From Candidatus Falkowbacteria bacterium CG23_combo_of_CG06-09_8_20_14_all_49_15 (GTDB lineage Bacteria; Patescibacteriota; Patescibacteriia; Patescibacteriales; UM-FILTER-48-10), in assembly GCA_002771615.1 (NCBI GenBank), contig PCSD01000073.1:3102-17854 (forward strand): a stretch of 14,753 nt of DNA, written 5' to 3'. Under the pieces are notes generated by a model, which worked only from the letters and a program-made list of their open reading frames with translations, ran no database searches and had not been told where the DNA came from. Numbering within the stretch: position 1 is the stretch's first letter; every line of letters begins with the position of its first letter. Shown here one piece after another: positions 7,550 to 14,739 of the stretch. The position numbers and the translations under genes are program-made.

Positions 7550-9145
7550 TCATTGATTTTTTTCGCCAAAAACCTGGGCGGTAAAAACCTCCAAAGTAAC
7601 ATTTTTATCGCGATAGCAATCGCGCGGCCAACCGGCTTTCTGCTCGCACAGCTCGCCCAGAAATTCCTCCCGCGTCCAACCGGTTTCTTGCGCTACCTGC
7701 GGCAGGAACACGCCGCCCGGCCAGCCATTTTTTTTCACAATCACGCCGTGCCGGCCAAGTTCAATGCCGCGCCAGTCAGCGATTGCCTGCGGAACGGACA
7801 AGACGCTGATTTCCAAATCTATCTTTTTCAGTTCGCCAACGTCCGCCGGTTCAAAACGATTATCTTCCGTGGCCGCGGCAATGGCCATATCCCGCACCAC
7901 CTGCCAAAGCGGCGCGCCGGTCGGGATGATTTGTCCGATACAGCCGCGCAAACGGCCGTCTTCATGCAAAGTCACGAATGCGCCCCTTGGTTCTTTCAAT
8001 TTCGCCCGCTCCGGGGCAAACTCCATTACTTCGCCGCTGGCTAAATATTTTTCCAAAGTCTGCCGGGCCAAGGCGAGTAAATAGTTTTTTTCCTCGTCGT
8101 TGAGCTCGGCCCTTGGCTGGCCTTTTTCCGCCTCCGTGTAATCCGCTTTTTCCGGCTCGGCCCACAGCATCGCGCCGTAACCGACGACCCGTCCCCGGTC
8201 GCCGCCCGCGATATCGCCGCTGTTCGCGTAAAAATATTTGCCGGATTGCCAGCCTTTCTTTTGGATTAAACGGATCAGCACCTGGATAGCGGCCAAGCCG
8301 CAAGCCGCCGTTTCTTCCTGAGCGATCTTTTCTTCACTGGCCGCGGCATGCGCTAATAAGCCTTCCTCGTCCAAGGCGGCGATCAGCGCCAAAGTCCGCT
8401 GATCAACCTGATTGGCGTCTTCGTAAGCGGGATAATGCGAAAGATCGGAAGACACGACCAGTAAATCGTCTCCCGTTAAGAGCGCGTCCAGGGTATCGGC
8501 CAGGCGGCCGATCGTCTTTTCGTCTGTTTGGCCGATCAAAATCGGCACGAGCTGAAAAGTTGGGTCCAAAATTTTTTGGAGGAAAGGCAGCTGGTTTTCC
8601 AAAACATGATCAGCGGCCTGGGCTGATCGGAGAAAAACAACCTCCTTGTCCTGCCGGTTAAGCTCGGCCGAAGCGATCTGGTCAATATTGACTTGGCCGA
8701 AAGGGGTTTTCCAGGCGGATGAATCATCAAGCGCCGCGCCGGAAAAATACGCCGCGTGCGCGCTCCCGAGCAGAAAAACACGGCGATAAGACTGGCCGCG
8801 CAACTGGCCAAAAACCCGGGCCGCGACCGCGCCGCTGTATTCATAACCGGCGTGCGGAACGATCAGCGCGCGCGCCCTTTTTGCGGCCAACGGCGGCGCG
8901 GCCGAAAACAATTTATCCAACAACGCGTCTAAAGATTCCTTGTCCGCCGGATAAAAAGTCCCGGCCGCGAAGGGCGGACGGACTGATTGTCCATTCGTTT
9001 TTGCCATATCAAATATTTCTTTAGGTTGATCTTGATCAGCCGAATTATCCCAAGCCGGCCGGCCTGGCTGTCCAAACTGCTGGCTTGAACAAGCGGCCAG
9101 AAGCAAAACGACAACTGGTAAAATTACGCTTTTTTTTCGCATCAT
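7550..9145 (-). CDS. MEMO1-AMMECR1 fusion lipoprotein (AmmeMemoRadiSam system protein B + A)
   Basis: This fuses the two non-radical-SAM components of the AmmeMemoRadiSam system, whose function is unknown. The 531-aa product, numbered from the ATG at 9143-9145, begins MMRKK, a hydrophobic run, and lipobox LAAC with Cys19. The MEMO1 domain spans about 55-330. It has PHAGYEYSG (His98), LLGSAH (His130) and AACGL (Cys282), which correspond by motif to the His/His/Cys metal site of human MEMO1. SSDLSHY follows the family pattern. The AMMECR1 domain spans about 350-525, with the hallmark LRGCIG at about 399-404 and EDNRFEP. Upstream in-frame starts (TTG 9214, ATG 9202) overlap or precede the predicted transcription start near 9196, which supports the chosen start; the next codon is also ATG. 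No radical SAM partner is in the window. Confidence 0.9.
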   Translation of the reverse strand: MMRKKSVILPVVVLLLAACSSQQFGQPGRPAWDNSADQDQPKEIFDMAKTNGQSVRPPFAAGTFYPADKESLDALLDKLFSAAPPLAAKRARALIVPHAGYEYSGAVAARVFGQLRGQSYRRVFLLGSAHAAYFSGAALDDSSAWKTPFGQVNIDQIASAELNRQDKEVVFLRSAQAADHVLENQLPFLQKILDPTFQLVPILIGQTDEKTIGRLADTLDALLTGDDLLVVSSDLSHYPAYEDANQVDQRTLALIAALDEEGLLAHAAASEEKIAQEETAACGLAAIQVLIRLIQKKGWQSGKYFYANSGDIAGGDRGRVVGYGAMLWAEPEKADYTEAEKGQPRAELNDEEKNYLLALARQTLEKYLASGEVMEFAPERAKLKEPRGAFVTLHEDGRLRGCIGQIIPTGAPLWQVVRDMAIAAATEDNRFEPADVGELKKIDLEISVLSVPQAIADWRGIELGRHGVIVKKNGWPGGVFLPQVAQETGWTREEFLGELCEQKAGWPRDCYRDKNVTLEVFTAQVFGEKNQ

Positions 9146-9202
9146 ACTGGCTGATATCGAGCGATCCGACCCGGCCCGCCCGGCGACCGGCAAACCAAGC
9201 AT

Positions 9203-9230
9203 ATTATAGCGCAAATAAAATTTTTTTCAA
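9203..9230 (-). promoter_or_regulatory. Predicted sigma70-type promoter for the MEMO1-AMMECR1 gene
   Basis: On the minus strand, TTGAAA (9230-9225), 16-bp spacer, TATAAT (9208-9203). Transcription from about 9196 gives a leader of about 50 nt to the ATG at 9145 and excludes the longer N-terminus. The remaining AT-rich spacer out to 9381 shows nothing else I can support. Confidence 0.65.
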
Positions 9231-9381
9231 CCAGCCAACCGTTTTTTTTATTTCTTATTTTCTTCCCTCCGAACAACCAACATATTCTTTGAAAAACGTT
9301 TATTTCTTGCTTTTTTGCTTGGACGCTAAATTACAAAAAATATGCTAATGACGGTTCCATCAGTTTTAAAGATATCCAATT

Positions 9382-9903
9382 TTAATTTTTGCGTGAGCGC
9401 TCGCTTTGGGCGCTTAGGGAAAACAAAGGAACCAGGTCAATAGCCATTGTCTCTGTTTCCCAAACCGCGAAAGATGGGTTAAAAATCAAACCCGCCGCGT
9501 TGCCGGGATTGGCCATGAGCACCCCGGCTTTTTTTTCCAGCCAGGGCTTGTGCGTATGGCCGTAAAAAACCACCTGGCAAGGGCCTTGGGACAGGACCAA
9601 GGGGATGTATTGGGGCTCGTGGCACAAACCGAACCGCCGGCCGCCGACTGCCGCCTGCCCCCAGCGGCCCAGATAGTTTACGCCAGCCCAAGCGGACAAA
9701 TCATTCGGTTCATAAAAATCCGCGTTGCCGCGGACCAAAAAAATCGCCTTTGGGAAACTTTCTTTAAGTTCAAGCAAGGTTTCCCGGTTGGTCACATCGC
9801 CCGGGCAGATCAAGCCTTGGATTTTTTTTCCCCGGCACCAGCCTGCGATCCGGCGCAAATTGGCCAAATTGTCATGAATATCGGAAATGACGGCGATTTT
9901 CAT
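9382..9903 (-). CDS. Metallophosphoesterase of the YfcE/MJ0936 type
   Basis: A small (173 aa) calcineurin-like phosphodiesterase with all the metal-site blocks in order: SDIHD (Asp8, His10), PGDVTN (Asp36), RGNAD (Asn60), CHE (His95) and YGHTHKP (His116, His118). Size and layout match the YfcE/MJ0936 group of cytoplasmic phosphodiesterases; the natural substrate is usually unknown. No signal peptide. Start is the ATG at 9901-9903, only 4 nt after the permease stop, so translation is probably coupled and the two genes form an operon. The last 10 or so residues are polar and probably disordered. Confidence 0.9.
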   Translation of the reverse strand: MKIAVISDIHDNLANLRRIAGWCRGKKIQGLICPGDVTNRETLLELKESFPKAIFLVRGNADFYEPNDLSAWAGVNYLGRWGQAAVGGRRFGLCHEPQYIPLVLSQGPCQVVFYGHTHKPWLEKKAGVLMANPGNAAGLIFNPSFAVWETETMAIDLVPLFSLSAQSERSRKN

Positions 9904-9907
9904 AAAA

Positions 9908-11056
9908 TTACTTTATCCAGCCGAAAAAATTCAGCATTTCATAAACCAAGCCGCCGATAAAAAGTAAAAAAAACATGATGATAAATATTTCTTTCGGCCT
10001 TTCCTTAAAAATCAGCAAGCCGCCCTTCGTCTTGGAAAGCCGGGCGTAAATGTAAATCAAAATCATGGCGCTCAAGCCGCCCGCCACGGCGCCGGCGAAA
10101 CTGACGACCGCGATCAGGTCGTTCAAACCGAGTAGGTAAAAAATATAGGGGACAAACACCGCGAGCGCCCAAGCCTTTTTCGGCCCCAGGCGATAGTCCC
10201 AGACCAGCATATCCCGGGTCGCCTGAGAAACGCCCAAAAATGAAGTGACTATTGTTAAAACCCCGAAGATTAAAGCCAAGACGATTACGCCGTCGCCAAA
10301 ACTGTTTCTGATGCCGGTCAGGGCGTCCGCGCTTGTGCCGGCGCCGGAAATGCCCAGAACCGTCAAGGTGAAAATTATCATAATCGCGGCCGGCAAGTAA
10401 AAGCCGATCCGCACCACCCGCCGGATCGCCTGTTCGTTCCGATTTAAAAGCTGGATCACGGCCGGGATGGCGCCATTGCCGTCCACAGCGAAAAGGATGG
10501 CGCCATAAGGCAAAAGCGAATATTTCCAATCCAGAAGATGAAAGTTGGCCGCGCTGACCAGCGGCCAACCTTTGATCGCGATCAGCGCCACGACCATAAT
10601 CAAGAGCAGACTCATAAGCAATTCCGCCCGGCAAAGCACGCCGATACCGAAAAACACGATCAAGGCTTCAAGCGCGAAAAGCGCGCTGCCGTAAAAAAAC
10701 AGGCTGCCGCCGAAAATCGGAGCCAATAAATCGTGAAGAAAGATCCCGGTTATAATGATGTAAGCCAGGAGCGCGCCGTAATTGCCGACTAATTTGCAGA
10801 CGGTCGCGAGTTTTTTGGCCGAAGGGCCGATATATTCACCGGCGTAGCCGGGCAGATGGTGGTAGTCGCGGCTGACCAGGATCACATTCGCGTAGATCAG
10901 ATGGAGAAAATGCTGAACCAAGCCCAAGCCGAGCAACAAGGCGAAAAAAGGCAAAATCCCGGAACGATTGACAATAAACGGCAGACTGAACATGCCGACG
11001 CCGATGATGTAGCCGATTAGAACGGCGCTGGCGGAAAAAAAATTTTTTGTGGCCAT
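9908..11056 (-). CDS. Aromatic/hydroxy amino-acid permease-like transporter (APC superfamily)
   Basis: A polytopic transporter of 382 aa with about 11 predicted membrane segments. GYIIGVGMFSLPF at residues 15-27 matches the unwound first helix of APC-fold permeases and is closest in look to the HAAAP (Trp/Tyr/Ser permease) family. Other conserved-looking features are DGNGAIPAVIQLL in the middle and FLGVSQATRDML before the last helices. I start at the ATG at 11054-11056, because family members begin only a few residues before the first helix; a TTG at 11150-11152 would add a 32-residue extension without support. A GGAAAAAG lies 9-16 nt upstream. The metallophosphoesterase follows after 4 nt. 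Substrate is inferred only at family level. Confidence 0.8.
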   Translation of the reverse strand: MATKNFFSASAVLIGYIIGVGMFSLPFIVNRSGILPFFALLLGLGLVQHFLHLIYANVILVSRDYHHLPGYAGEYIGPSAKKLATVCKLVGNYGALLAYIIITGIFLHDLLAPIFGGSLFFYGSALFALEALIVFFGIGVLCRAELLMSLLLIMVVALIAIKGWPLVSAANFHLLDWKYSLLPYGAILFAVDGNGAIPAVIQLLNRNEQAIRRVVRIGFYLPAAIMIIFTLTVLGISGAGTSADALTGIRNSFGDGVIVLALIFGVLTIVTSFLGVSQATRDMLVWDYRLGPKKAWALAVFVPYIFYLLGLNDLIAVVSFAGAVAGGLSAMILIYIYARLSKTKGGLLIFKERPKEIFIIMFFLLFIGGLVYEMLNFFGWIK

Positions 11057-11203
11057 AAATTTCGCTTTTTCCAATAAAACCGCGGACCAGGCAAGCTTTG
11101 TTTGAATTTTTTGCCCGTTGAGAAAAACAAGAAAAAAATTTCTCAGCACCAAGAGGAATAAAAAAGAGGCCGAAAAATAATTCTTACCTCATGCGCGGGC
11201 GAT

Positions 11204-11785
11204 TTAATCCTGGGATGCTTGTTTTAATTTTAATTCGTAGGCGATATATTCAATTTTTTTCAGATTGGTTTTGGCTTGGTCATATTTGGTGCGCAAATAT
11301 CCGGCCAAATCAAATTCAATCAATTCGGCCATAATGGCCGAAACCAGCTCTTTGGCTTGCAAAGCTTCCTCGGTCCGGCCGGCCGCCGCCTGATTAATGG
11401 CGCGCCGCACCAGCTCGCCGGTCAGGTCGCACAAACCGCCCAAGTAAGTTTCTTGGTCAAGATCAATCCCTGTGATCCGCTCGACGCGGCCATGGCGCAG
11501 GACTTGGGCAAACAACTTCGCTTCCGCGTATTCTTCCACGGCCGCGCGGTAAGCGCCTTCCAGATTGACGCGCCCATGGCCGAATCTTTTCCCCAAGCCG
11601 GCGATGGCGTCTTGCGCCTCCTTGAGCAACTCATTCGCCCGCTCGGCATCGGCGCGGTGCAGGCTGAAAATCGCGCGCTTGGAATTATGGAGGATATTGC
11701 TGGACACGCTGATAATTTGCCGTCTTTGCGATTCTTTGCGGTCAAAATCTTTTTTCAATTTTTCAATAAATTTCCGGTTGATCAT
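11204..11785 (-). CDS. Translin/TRAX-family protein (probable RNA/DNA-binding, possibly nuclease)
   Basis: An all-helical 193-aa protein with the translin-family signature YLGGLCDLTGELVRRA (about 114-129) and a C-terminal FDLAGYLRTKYDQAK...IEYIAYEL helix. Translins bind single-stranded nucleic acid as oligomers; the TRAX subunit is an RNase. Here EEYAEA (84-89) supplies Glu85 and Glu88, at the spacing of the two catalytic glutamates of TRAX, so activity is plausible but not shown. The third acidic residue could be Asp159 or Asp169; I cannot assign it. Start is the ATG at 11783-11785, no Shine-Dalgarno. The gene follows a 237-bp intergenic region with potential RNA structure. The permease is downstream on the same strand, 147 nt away, and may be separately expressed. 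Confidence 0.8.
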   Translation of the reverse strand: MINRKFIEKLKKDFDRKESQRRQIISVSSNILHNSKRAIFSLHRADAERANELLKEAQDAIAGLGKRFGHGRVNLEGAYRAAVEEYAEAKLFAQVLRHGRVERITGIDLDQETYLGGLCDLTGELVRRAINQAAAGRTEEALQAKELVSAIMAELIEFDLAGYLRTKYDQAKTNLKKIEYIAYELKLKQASQD

Positions 11786-11834
11786 AATTAAAGATTTATA
11801 TTCTTGTCTTAATTATTTTTCAGACTCTTTATTT

Positions 11835-11920
11835 ATATAATCCTAATAGCCCGCCCCGGGAAAGACGCGTGCCGCGCCTGCCCAGGATTATATCCGGGCT
11901 GGTACGCAGGGCGCTCAGAT
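11835..11920. other. Structured intergenic element of unknown kind (candidate leader RNA or small RNA)
   Basis: This GC-rich island sits in an AT-rich gap between pilB and the translin gene. Core hairpin: GCCC-(A)-GGAT at 11880-11888 pairs with ATCCGGGC at 11892-11899, with a 3-nt loop. An outer stem GCGCC (11874-11878) pairs with GGCGC (11910-11914). A competing fold is also possible: ATATAATCCT (11835-11844) is fully complementary to AGGATTATAT (11884-11893), and AGCCCG (11848-11853) to CGGGCT (11895-11900). It matches no RNA family I recognise, and has neither tRNA T-arm nor protein-coding character. The strand is undetermined. If read leftward it would be part of the translin 5' leader. 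Confidence 0.4.
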
Positions 11921-11934
11921 AAAAATTTGTTGAT

Positions 11935-11959
11935 TCGGATTATTATAAAATGAATCCGA
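11935..11959 (-). promoter_or_regulatory. Inverted repeat around a -10-like hexamer (weak promoter/operator candidate)
   Basis: TCGGATT (11935-11941) and AATCCGA (11953-11959) form a perfect 7-bp inverted repeat with an 11-nt centre. The centre contains TATAAT on the minus strand (11947-11942). No good -35 is found at 16-18 bp. If active, it would start a transcript just before the structured element and the translin gene. It could instead act as a weak terminator after pilB, but there is no immediate U-tract. Confidence 0.3.
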
Positions 11960-12022
11960 TGAAATGAGCGAGAAATGATACAAACCAATCAATTAACCCG
12001 CGAAAATATCCAAGGCATGATT

Positions 12023-13729
12023 TTATTCCGCCACGCGGAAAACTTCTTCCAGGCTGGTTATGCCCTCAAGCGCTTTCAGGACGCCGTCCTGGGCCATGGT
12101 AATCATGCCGTTTTTCCGGGCCGCGTCCCGCATGTCGTATTCGCTGGCCTGGCCGGACAGAATCAGCTTTTCAATCTCCGCGTTCATCGTCATGATTTCG
12201 TAGATGCCGACCCGGCCTTTAAAACCGATGTCCTGGCAATGGTCGCAACCGCGCCCACGGTAGAAAGCCAGCTGATCCGGATTGATTTTGGCTTTTTCTT
12301 CTGTCGGTAATTGGTCTAAAAGCGTCCGGACCCGGGCCAAATCATCCGGTGGCGGAACGAAAGGCTCGCGGCAATGTTCGCAGATCTTCCTGACCAAGCG
12401 CTGGCCGATCATGGCGTTCAAGGCCGGCGCGATCAAGAAAGGTTTGGCGCCCATGGATAAAAGTCTGGGCACGGTTCCCGCCGCGTCATTGGTGTGGATC
12501 GTGGACAAAACCAGATGGCCGGTCAAAGCGGCCTGGATGGCGATTTCCGCCGTTTCCAAATCGCGTATCTCACCGACCATAATCACATCCGGATCCTGGC
12601 GGACAATGGAACGCAAACCCTGGGCAAAAGTATAATTGGCGGAAATCTGCGACTGGTTAATGCCGGGTAATTGGTATTCAATCGGATCTTCCGCGGTAAT
12701 GATTTTAGTGTCCGGGCTGTTCAGTTTTTTCAGGATGGCGTACAGGGTGGTGGTTTTGCCCGAGCCGGTCGGGCCGGTGGTGATGATCATGCCATTCGGC
12801 CGCTCCACTTCCCGTTTTAATTGGGCGAACGACGAACCGCGCAAGCCGAGCATCTCGAATTCCAGGCCGACCGCGCTTGCCCGCAAAAGACGCATCACGA
12901 CGCTCTCCCCGAAATTGGTCGGCAGGAAAGAAACCCTGATGTCAATCCGCTCGTTCCGCAGATGGATGGAAGTACGGCCGTCTTGCGGTTTTTCGTCCAC
13001 GTTGATTTTAACGCCGGCGAGCAGTTTGAGCCGGGAAATTATTTTCGGCCAGGCTTTTTTTTCAATCAGGGCCGCATCATGCAGGATCCCGTCAATGCGG
13101 TAGCGGACCTTGATGCCGGCTTCTTCCGCTTCAATGTGCACGTCGGAAGCATCGGACTTGATGGCCGCGGCCAACAGTAAAGTGATGGTTTCCGTGATAT
13201 CCACATCCGCGATCTGCGCCTGCAGATCCTTAAAGCTCGTGATTTTTTCCGAAAAACGGTTCAAATCTTCCTCTTTGATTGATAAGCCGCGCGTAATCAC
13301 CCGCACTTTAGGCAAAGCGCTATACAATTTCAAAGCATATTCCAGGCTATAAGGGGAAAAGAGATAAAATTTCACCGCGCAGAAATATTCTTTTTCCAGC
13401 TTGGCGGCGATTTCTTTGACCGCCTCATTTTCCGGGTCAAGAGAGGCCAAACGGATTCGTTCGCCGTCGTAAAAAAAGCAAATCACGGCTTGGGTTCGAG
13501 CCGTTTCCTCGCTGACCAAGGAGAGCGCCTCCGGACTGATGGGAAAACCGAATAAATTTATATACGGCAGGCCGCGGCCGGCCGCGTCTGCCTCCACTGC
13601 TCTTTCCGTTTCGTCATGCTTGATTTTGCCCTGCAAAACCGAAAATTTTCCCGTGGCGCTTTCCTCGCTGTCCGCCTCGCCCTGATCGGCGTTGATCAGC
13701 TCTTCAATGGATTGATGATTTTTGCTCAT
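12023..13729 (-). CDS. pilB: Type IV pilus assembly / type II secretion ATPase (PilB/GspE)
   Basis: A hexameric cytoplasmic ATPase that drives pilin polymerisation; 568 aa, usual length. The N-terminal domain (about 50-150) resembles the MshEN/GSPII_E N-terminal module. The ATPase core shows TTGPTGSGKTTT (Walker A, 319-327), an Asp-box ITAEDPIEYQ (344-353), DPDVIMVGEIRD (Walker B, 379-390) and the His-box GHLVLSTIHTND (404-415). Four cysteines C450/C453 and C495/C498 form the zinc-binding tetracysteine typical of PilB/GspE and absent from PilT, which separates assembly from retraction ATPases. The first 45 residues are acidic and probably disordered. Start is the ATG at 13727-13729, with no Shine-Dalgarno but an AT-rich inverted repeat directly upstream. 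It follows the membrane-protein gene by 15 nt. No pilC, pilT or pilin gene is in the window. Confidence 0.95.
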   Translation of the reverse strand: MSKNHQSIEELINADQGEADSEESATGKFSVLQGKIKHDETERAVEADAAGRGLPYINLFGFPISPEALSLVSEETARTQAVICFFYDGERIRLASLDPENEAVKEIAAKLEKEYFCAVKFYLFSPYSLEYALKLYSALPKVRVITRGLSIKEEDLNRFSEKITSFKDLQAQIADVDITETITLLLAAAIKSDASDVHIEAEEAGIKVRYRIDGILHDAALIEKKAWPKIISRLKLLAGVKINVDEKPQDGRTSIHLRNERIDIRVSFLPTNFGESVVMRLLRASAVGLEFEMLGLRGSSFAQLKREVERPNGMIITTGPTGSGKTTTLYAILKKLNSPDTKIITAEDPIEYQLPGINQSQISANYTFAQGLRSIVRQDPDVIMVGEIRDLETAEIAIQAALTGHLVLSTIHTNDAAGTVPRLLSMGAKPFLIAPALNAMIGQRLVRKICEHCREPFVPPPDDLARVRTLLDQLPTEEKAKINPDQLAFYRGRGCDHCQDIGFKGRVGIYEIMTMNAEIEKLILSGQASEYDMRDAARKNGMITMAQDGVLKALEGITSLEEVFRVAE

Positions 13730-13750
13730 AAGTAAAATTTACTTTTACTT
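13730..13750. repeat. 8-bp inverted repeat abutting the pilB start codon
   Basis: AAGTAAAA (13730-13737) and TTTTACTT (13743-13750) form a perfect A/T-rich inverted repeat with a 5-nt loop. It covers the stop codon of the upstream membrane-protein gene and ends at the pilB ATG. It could modulate pilB translation, but A/T stems of this length also arise by chance in AT-rich spacers. Confidence 0.35.
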
Positions 13751-14689
13751 CCCCGCGCGCCGGAAAATCCTGGCCAGCTTGCTCAAGCCGCCGCGGCCGG
13801 AAATTTCCGCAAACAGCATGGTCCAGGCGGCGGTCTGAAAAACAGCGATAATGGCGCCGGCGCCGGCGATTAAAATCAAGAATAAAATCAGACAAAAAGC
13901 GAGGAACCACAACGATTGGGAAATAACCAGAAAAAAATAAGCGGGAATCGCGATTACGGCCAACAAAACAAGCAAAACCCCGCCGATCAAACAATTAATC
14001 AGAAACAATAATAAGGCAATCTCCAGGCTGACCAGCCAATTACGGAGAAAAAGATCAATTCCCTTTTTTAGGGCGTCAGCCAATTTTTCTTCCTTGATCA
14101 CGGCATAAGCGATACTGTATTTACCGATAAAAGAAACCGCCAAGGACGTGGGCAGAATCATCAACGCCAAAAAGCCGTAAACAGCCGCGGGCAGATGTCC
14201 GGCCGGTCCGGCCACAAACCAGTAAGGGAGGAAAAAAAGCAGAAGCAGGGAAATCACGGCGCGGGACAGGAAATTCAGGCTGAAAACCGGCCAGAATTTC
14301 CGCGCGCCGGCCGTCAGGCAAGTTTTAAAATCAAACGTCTTGCCGGCGAAAGCCAAAGCCGCGGCGCGCACTAAAGCGCCCTGCGAAACAATAATCACCC
14401 AGAGAAAAAATATGAACAGGGCCAGCAAAACCACACCGAAGAAAAAAAGCAAAAAAGCCGCGATCGGGTCCTTAAGAAAAAAAGTGGGAAAGCCGGCCAG
14501 GACGCCGGCGGACCAAAAATCAACCCCGGGGAGAAACCATGTCCGGCCGGAAGGCCAAAATACGCGGCTGATTATCTCGTATTCGCCGCCATTGCCCAGC
14601 AAGGCCGCGAATAAGCCGAAAAACCAAAAATAAGGCGTGCGCCAGGCGAATTGCCAAGCGCGGCGCAGGATCAGGCGGTAAGAAAACAT
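13745..14689 (-). CDS. Polytopic membrane protein of unknown function
   Basis: A 314-aa protein with about six hydrophobic segments (some long enough to be two). It opens with an amphipathic MFSYRLILRRAWQFAWRTPYFWFFGLFAA and includes SIAYAVIKEEKLADALKKGIDLFLRNW around residues 192-218. That pattern, an invariant-looking KEE/D-x-x-A-x-x-x-x-x-F-x-x-N-W helix between membrane segments, is familiar from anonymous GPDP-membrane-domain-like proteins, but I cannot assign a function. The C-terminus is basic. Start is the ATG at 14687-14689, about 38 nt after a predicted transcription start; no Shine-Dalgarno. pilB follows after 15 nt, so it may be co-expressed, though nothing in it resembles PilC. 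Confidence 0.8.
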   Translation of the reverse strand: MFSYRLILRRAWQFAWRTPYFWFFGLFAALLGNGGEYEIISRVFWPSGRTWFLPGVDFWSAGVLAGFPTFFLKDPIAAFLLFFFGVVLLALFIFFLWVIIVSQGALVRAAALAFAGKTFDFKTCLTAGARKFWPVFSLNFLSRAVISLLLLFFLPYWFVAGPAGHLPAAVYGFLALMILPTSLAVSFIGKYSIAYAVIKEEKLADALKKGIDLFLRNWLVSLEIALLLFLINCLIGGVLLVLLAVIAIPAYFFLVISQSLWFLAFCLILFLILIAGAGAIIAVFQTAAWTMLFAEISGRGGLSKLARIFRRAGK

Positions 14690-14733
14690 AAGTTTTAAAA
14701 AATAATTTAAAAATGGCCGAATTGATTATTGAT

Positions 14734-14739
14734 ATTATA
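14734..14739 (-). promoter_or_regulatory. Candidate -10 box for the membrane protein-pilB transcription unit
   Basis: A perfect TATAAT on the minus strand (14739-14734). The matching -35 would lie at or beyond the right edge of the window, so it cannot be scored. The implied start near 14727 gives a leader of about 38 nt. Confidence 0.4.

Noticed and set aside
9202..9214. Longer N-terminus of the MEMO1-AMMECR1 protein (TTG 9214 or ATG 9202)
   Set aside because: These codons overlap or precede the predicted transcription start and would bury the lipoprotein signal behind 19-23 extra residues.
11119..11145. TGAGAAA/TTTCTCA inverted repeat as a terminator between the translin and permease genes
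   Set aside because: Weak A/T-rich 7-bp stem with a 13-nt loop and no U-tract after it on the transcribed strand.
11861..11870. AGACGCG near 11863 as a third copy of the Wzy-gene palindrome
   Set aside because: Only seven bases match and the opposite arm is missing, so it is not distinguishable from chance.
11846..11920. Possible tRNA or known riboswitch
   Set aside because: No T-arm (GGTTCGA), no CCA end and no cloverleaf on either strand. I found no conserved core of the glycine, SAM, c-di-GMP or cobalamin switches, or of the twister or hammerhead ribozymes.
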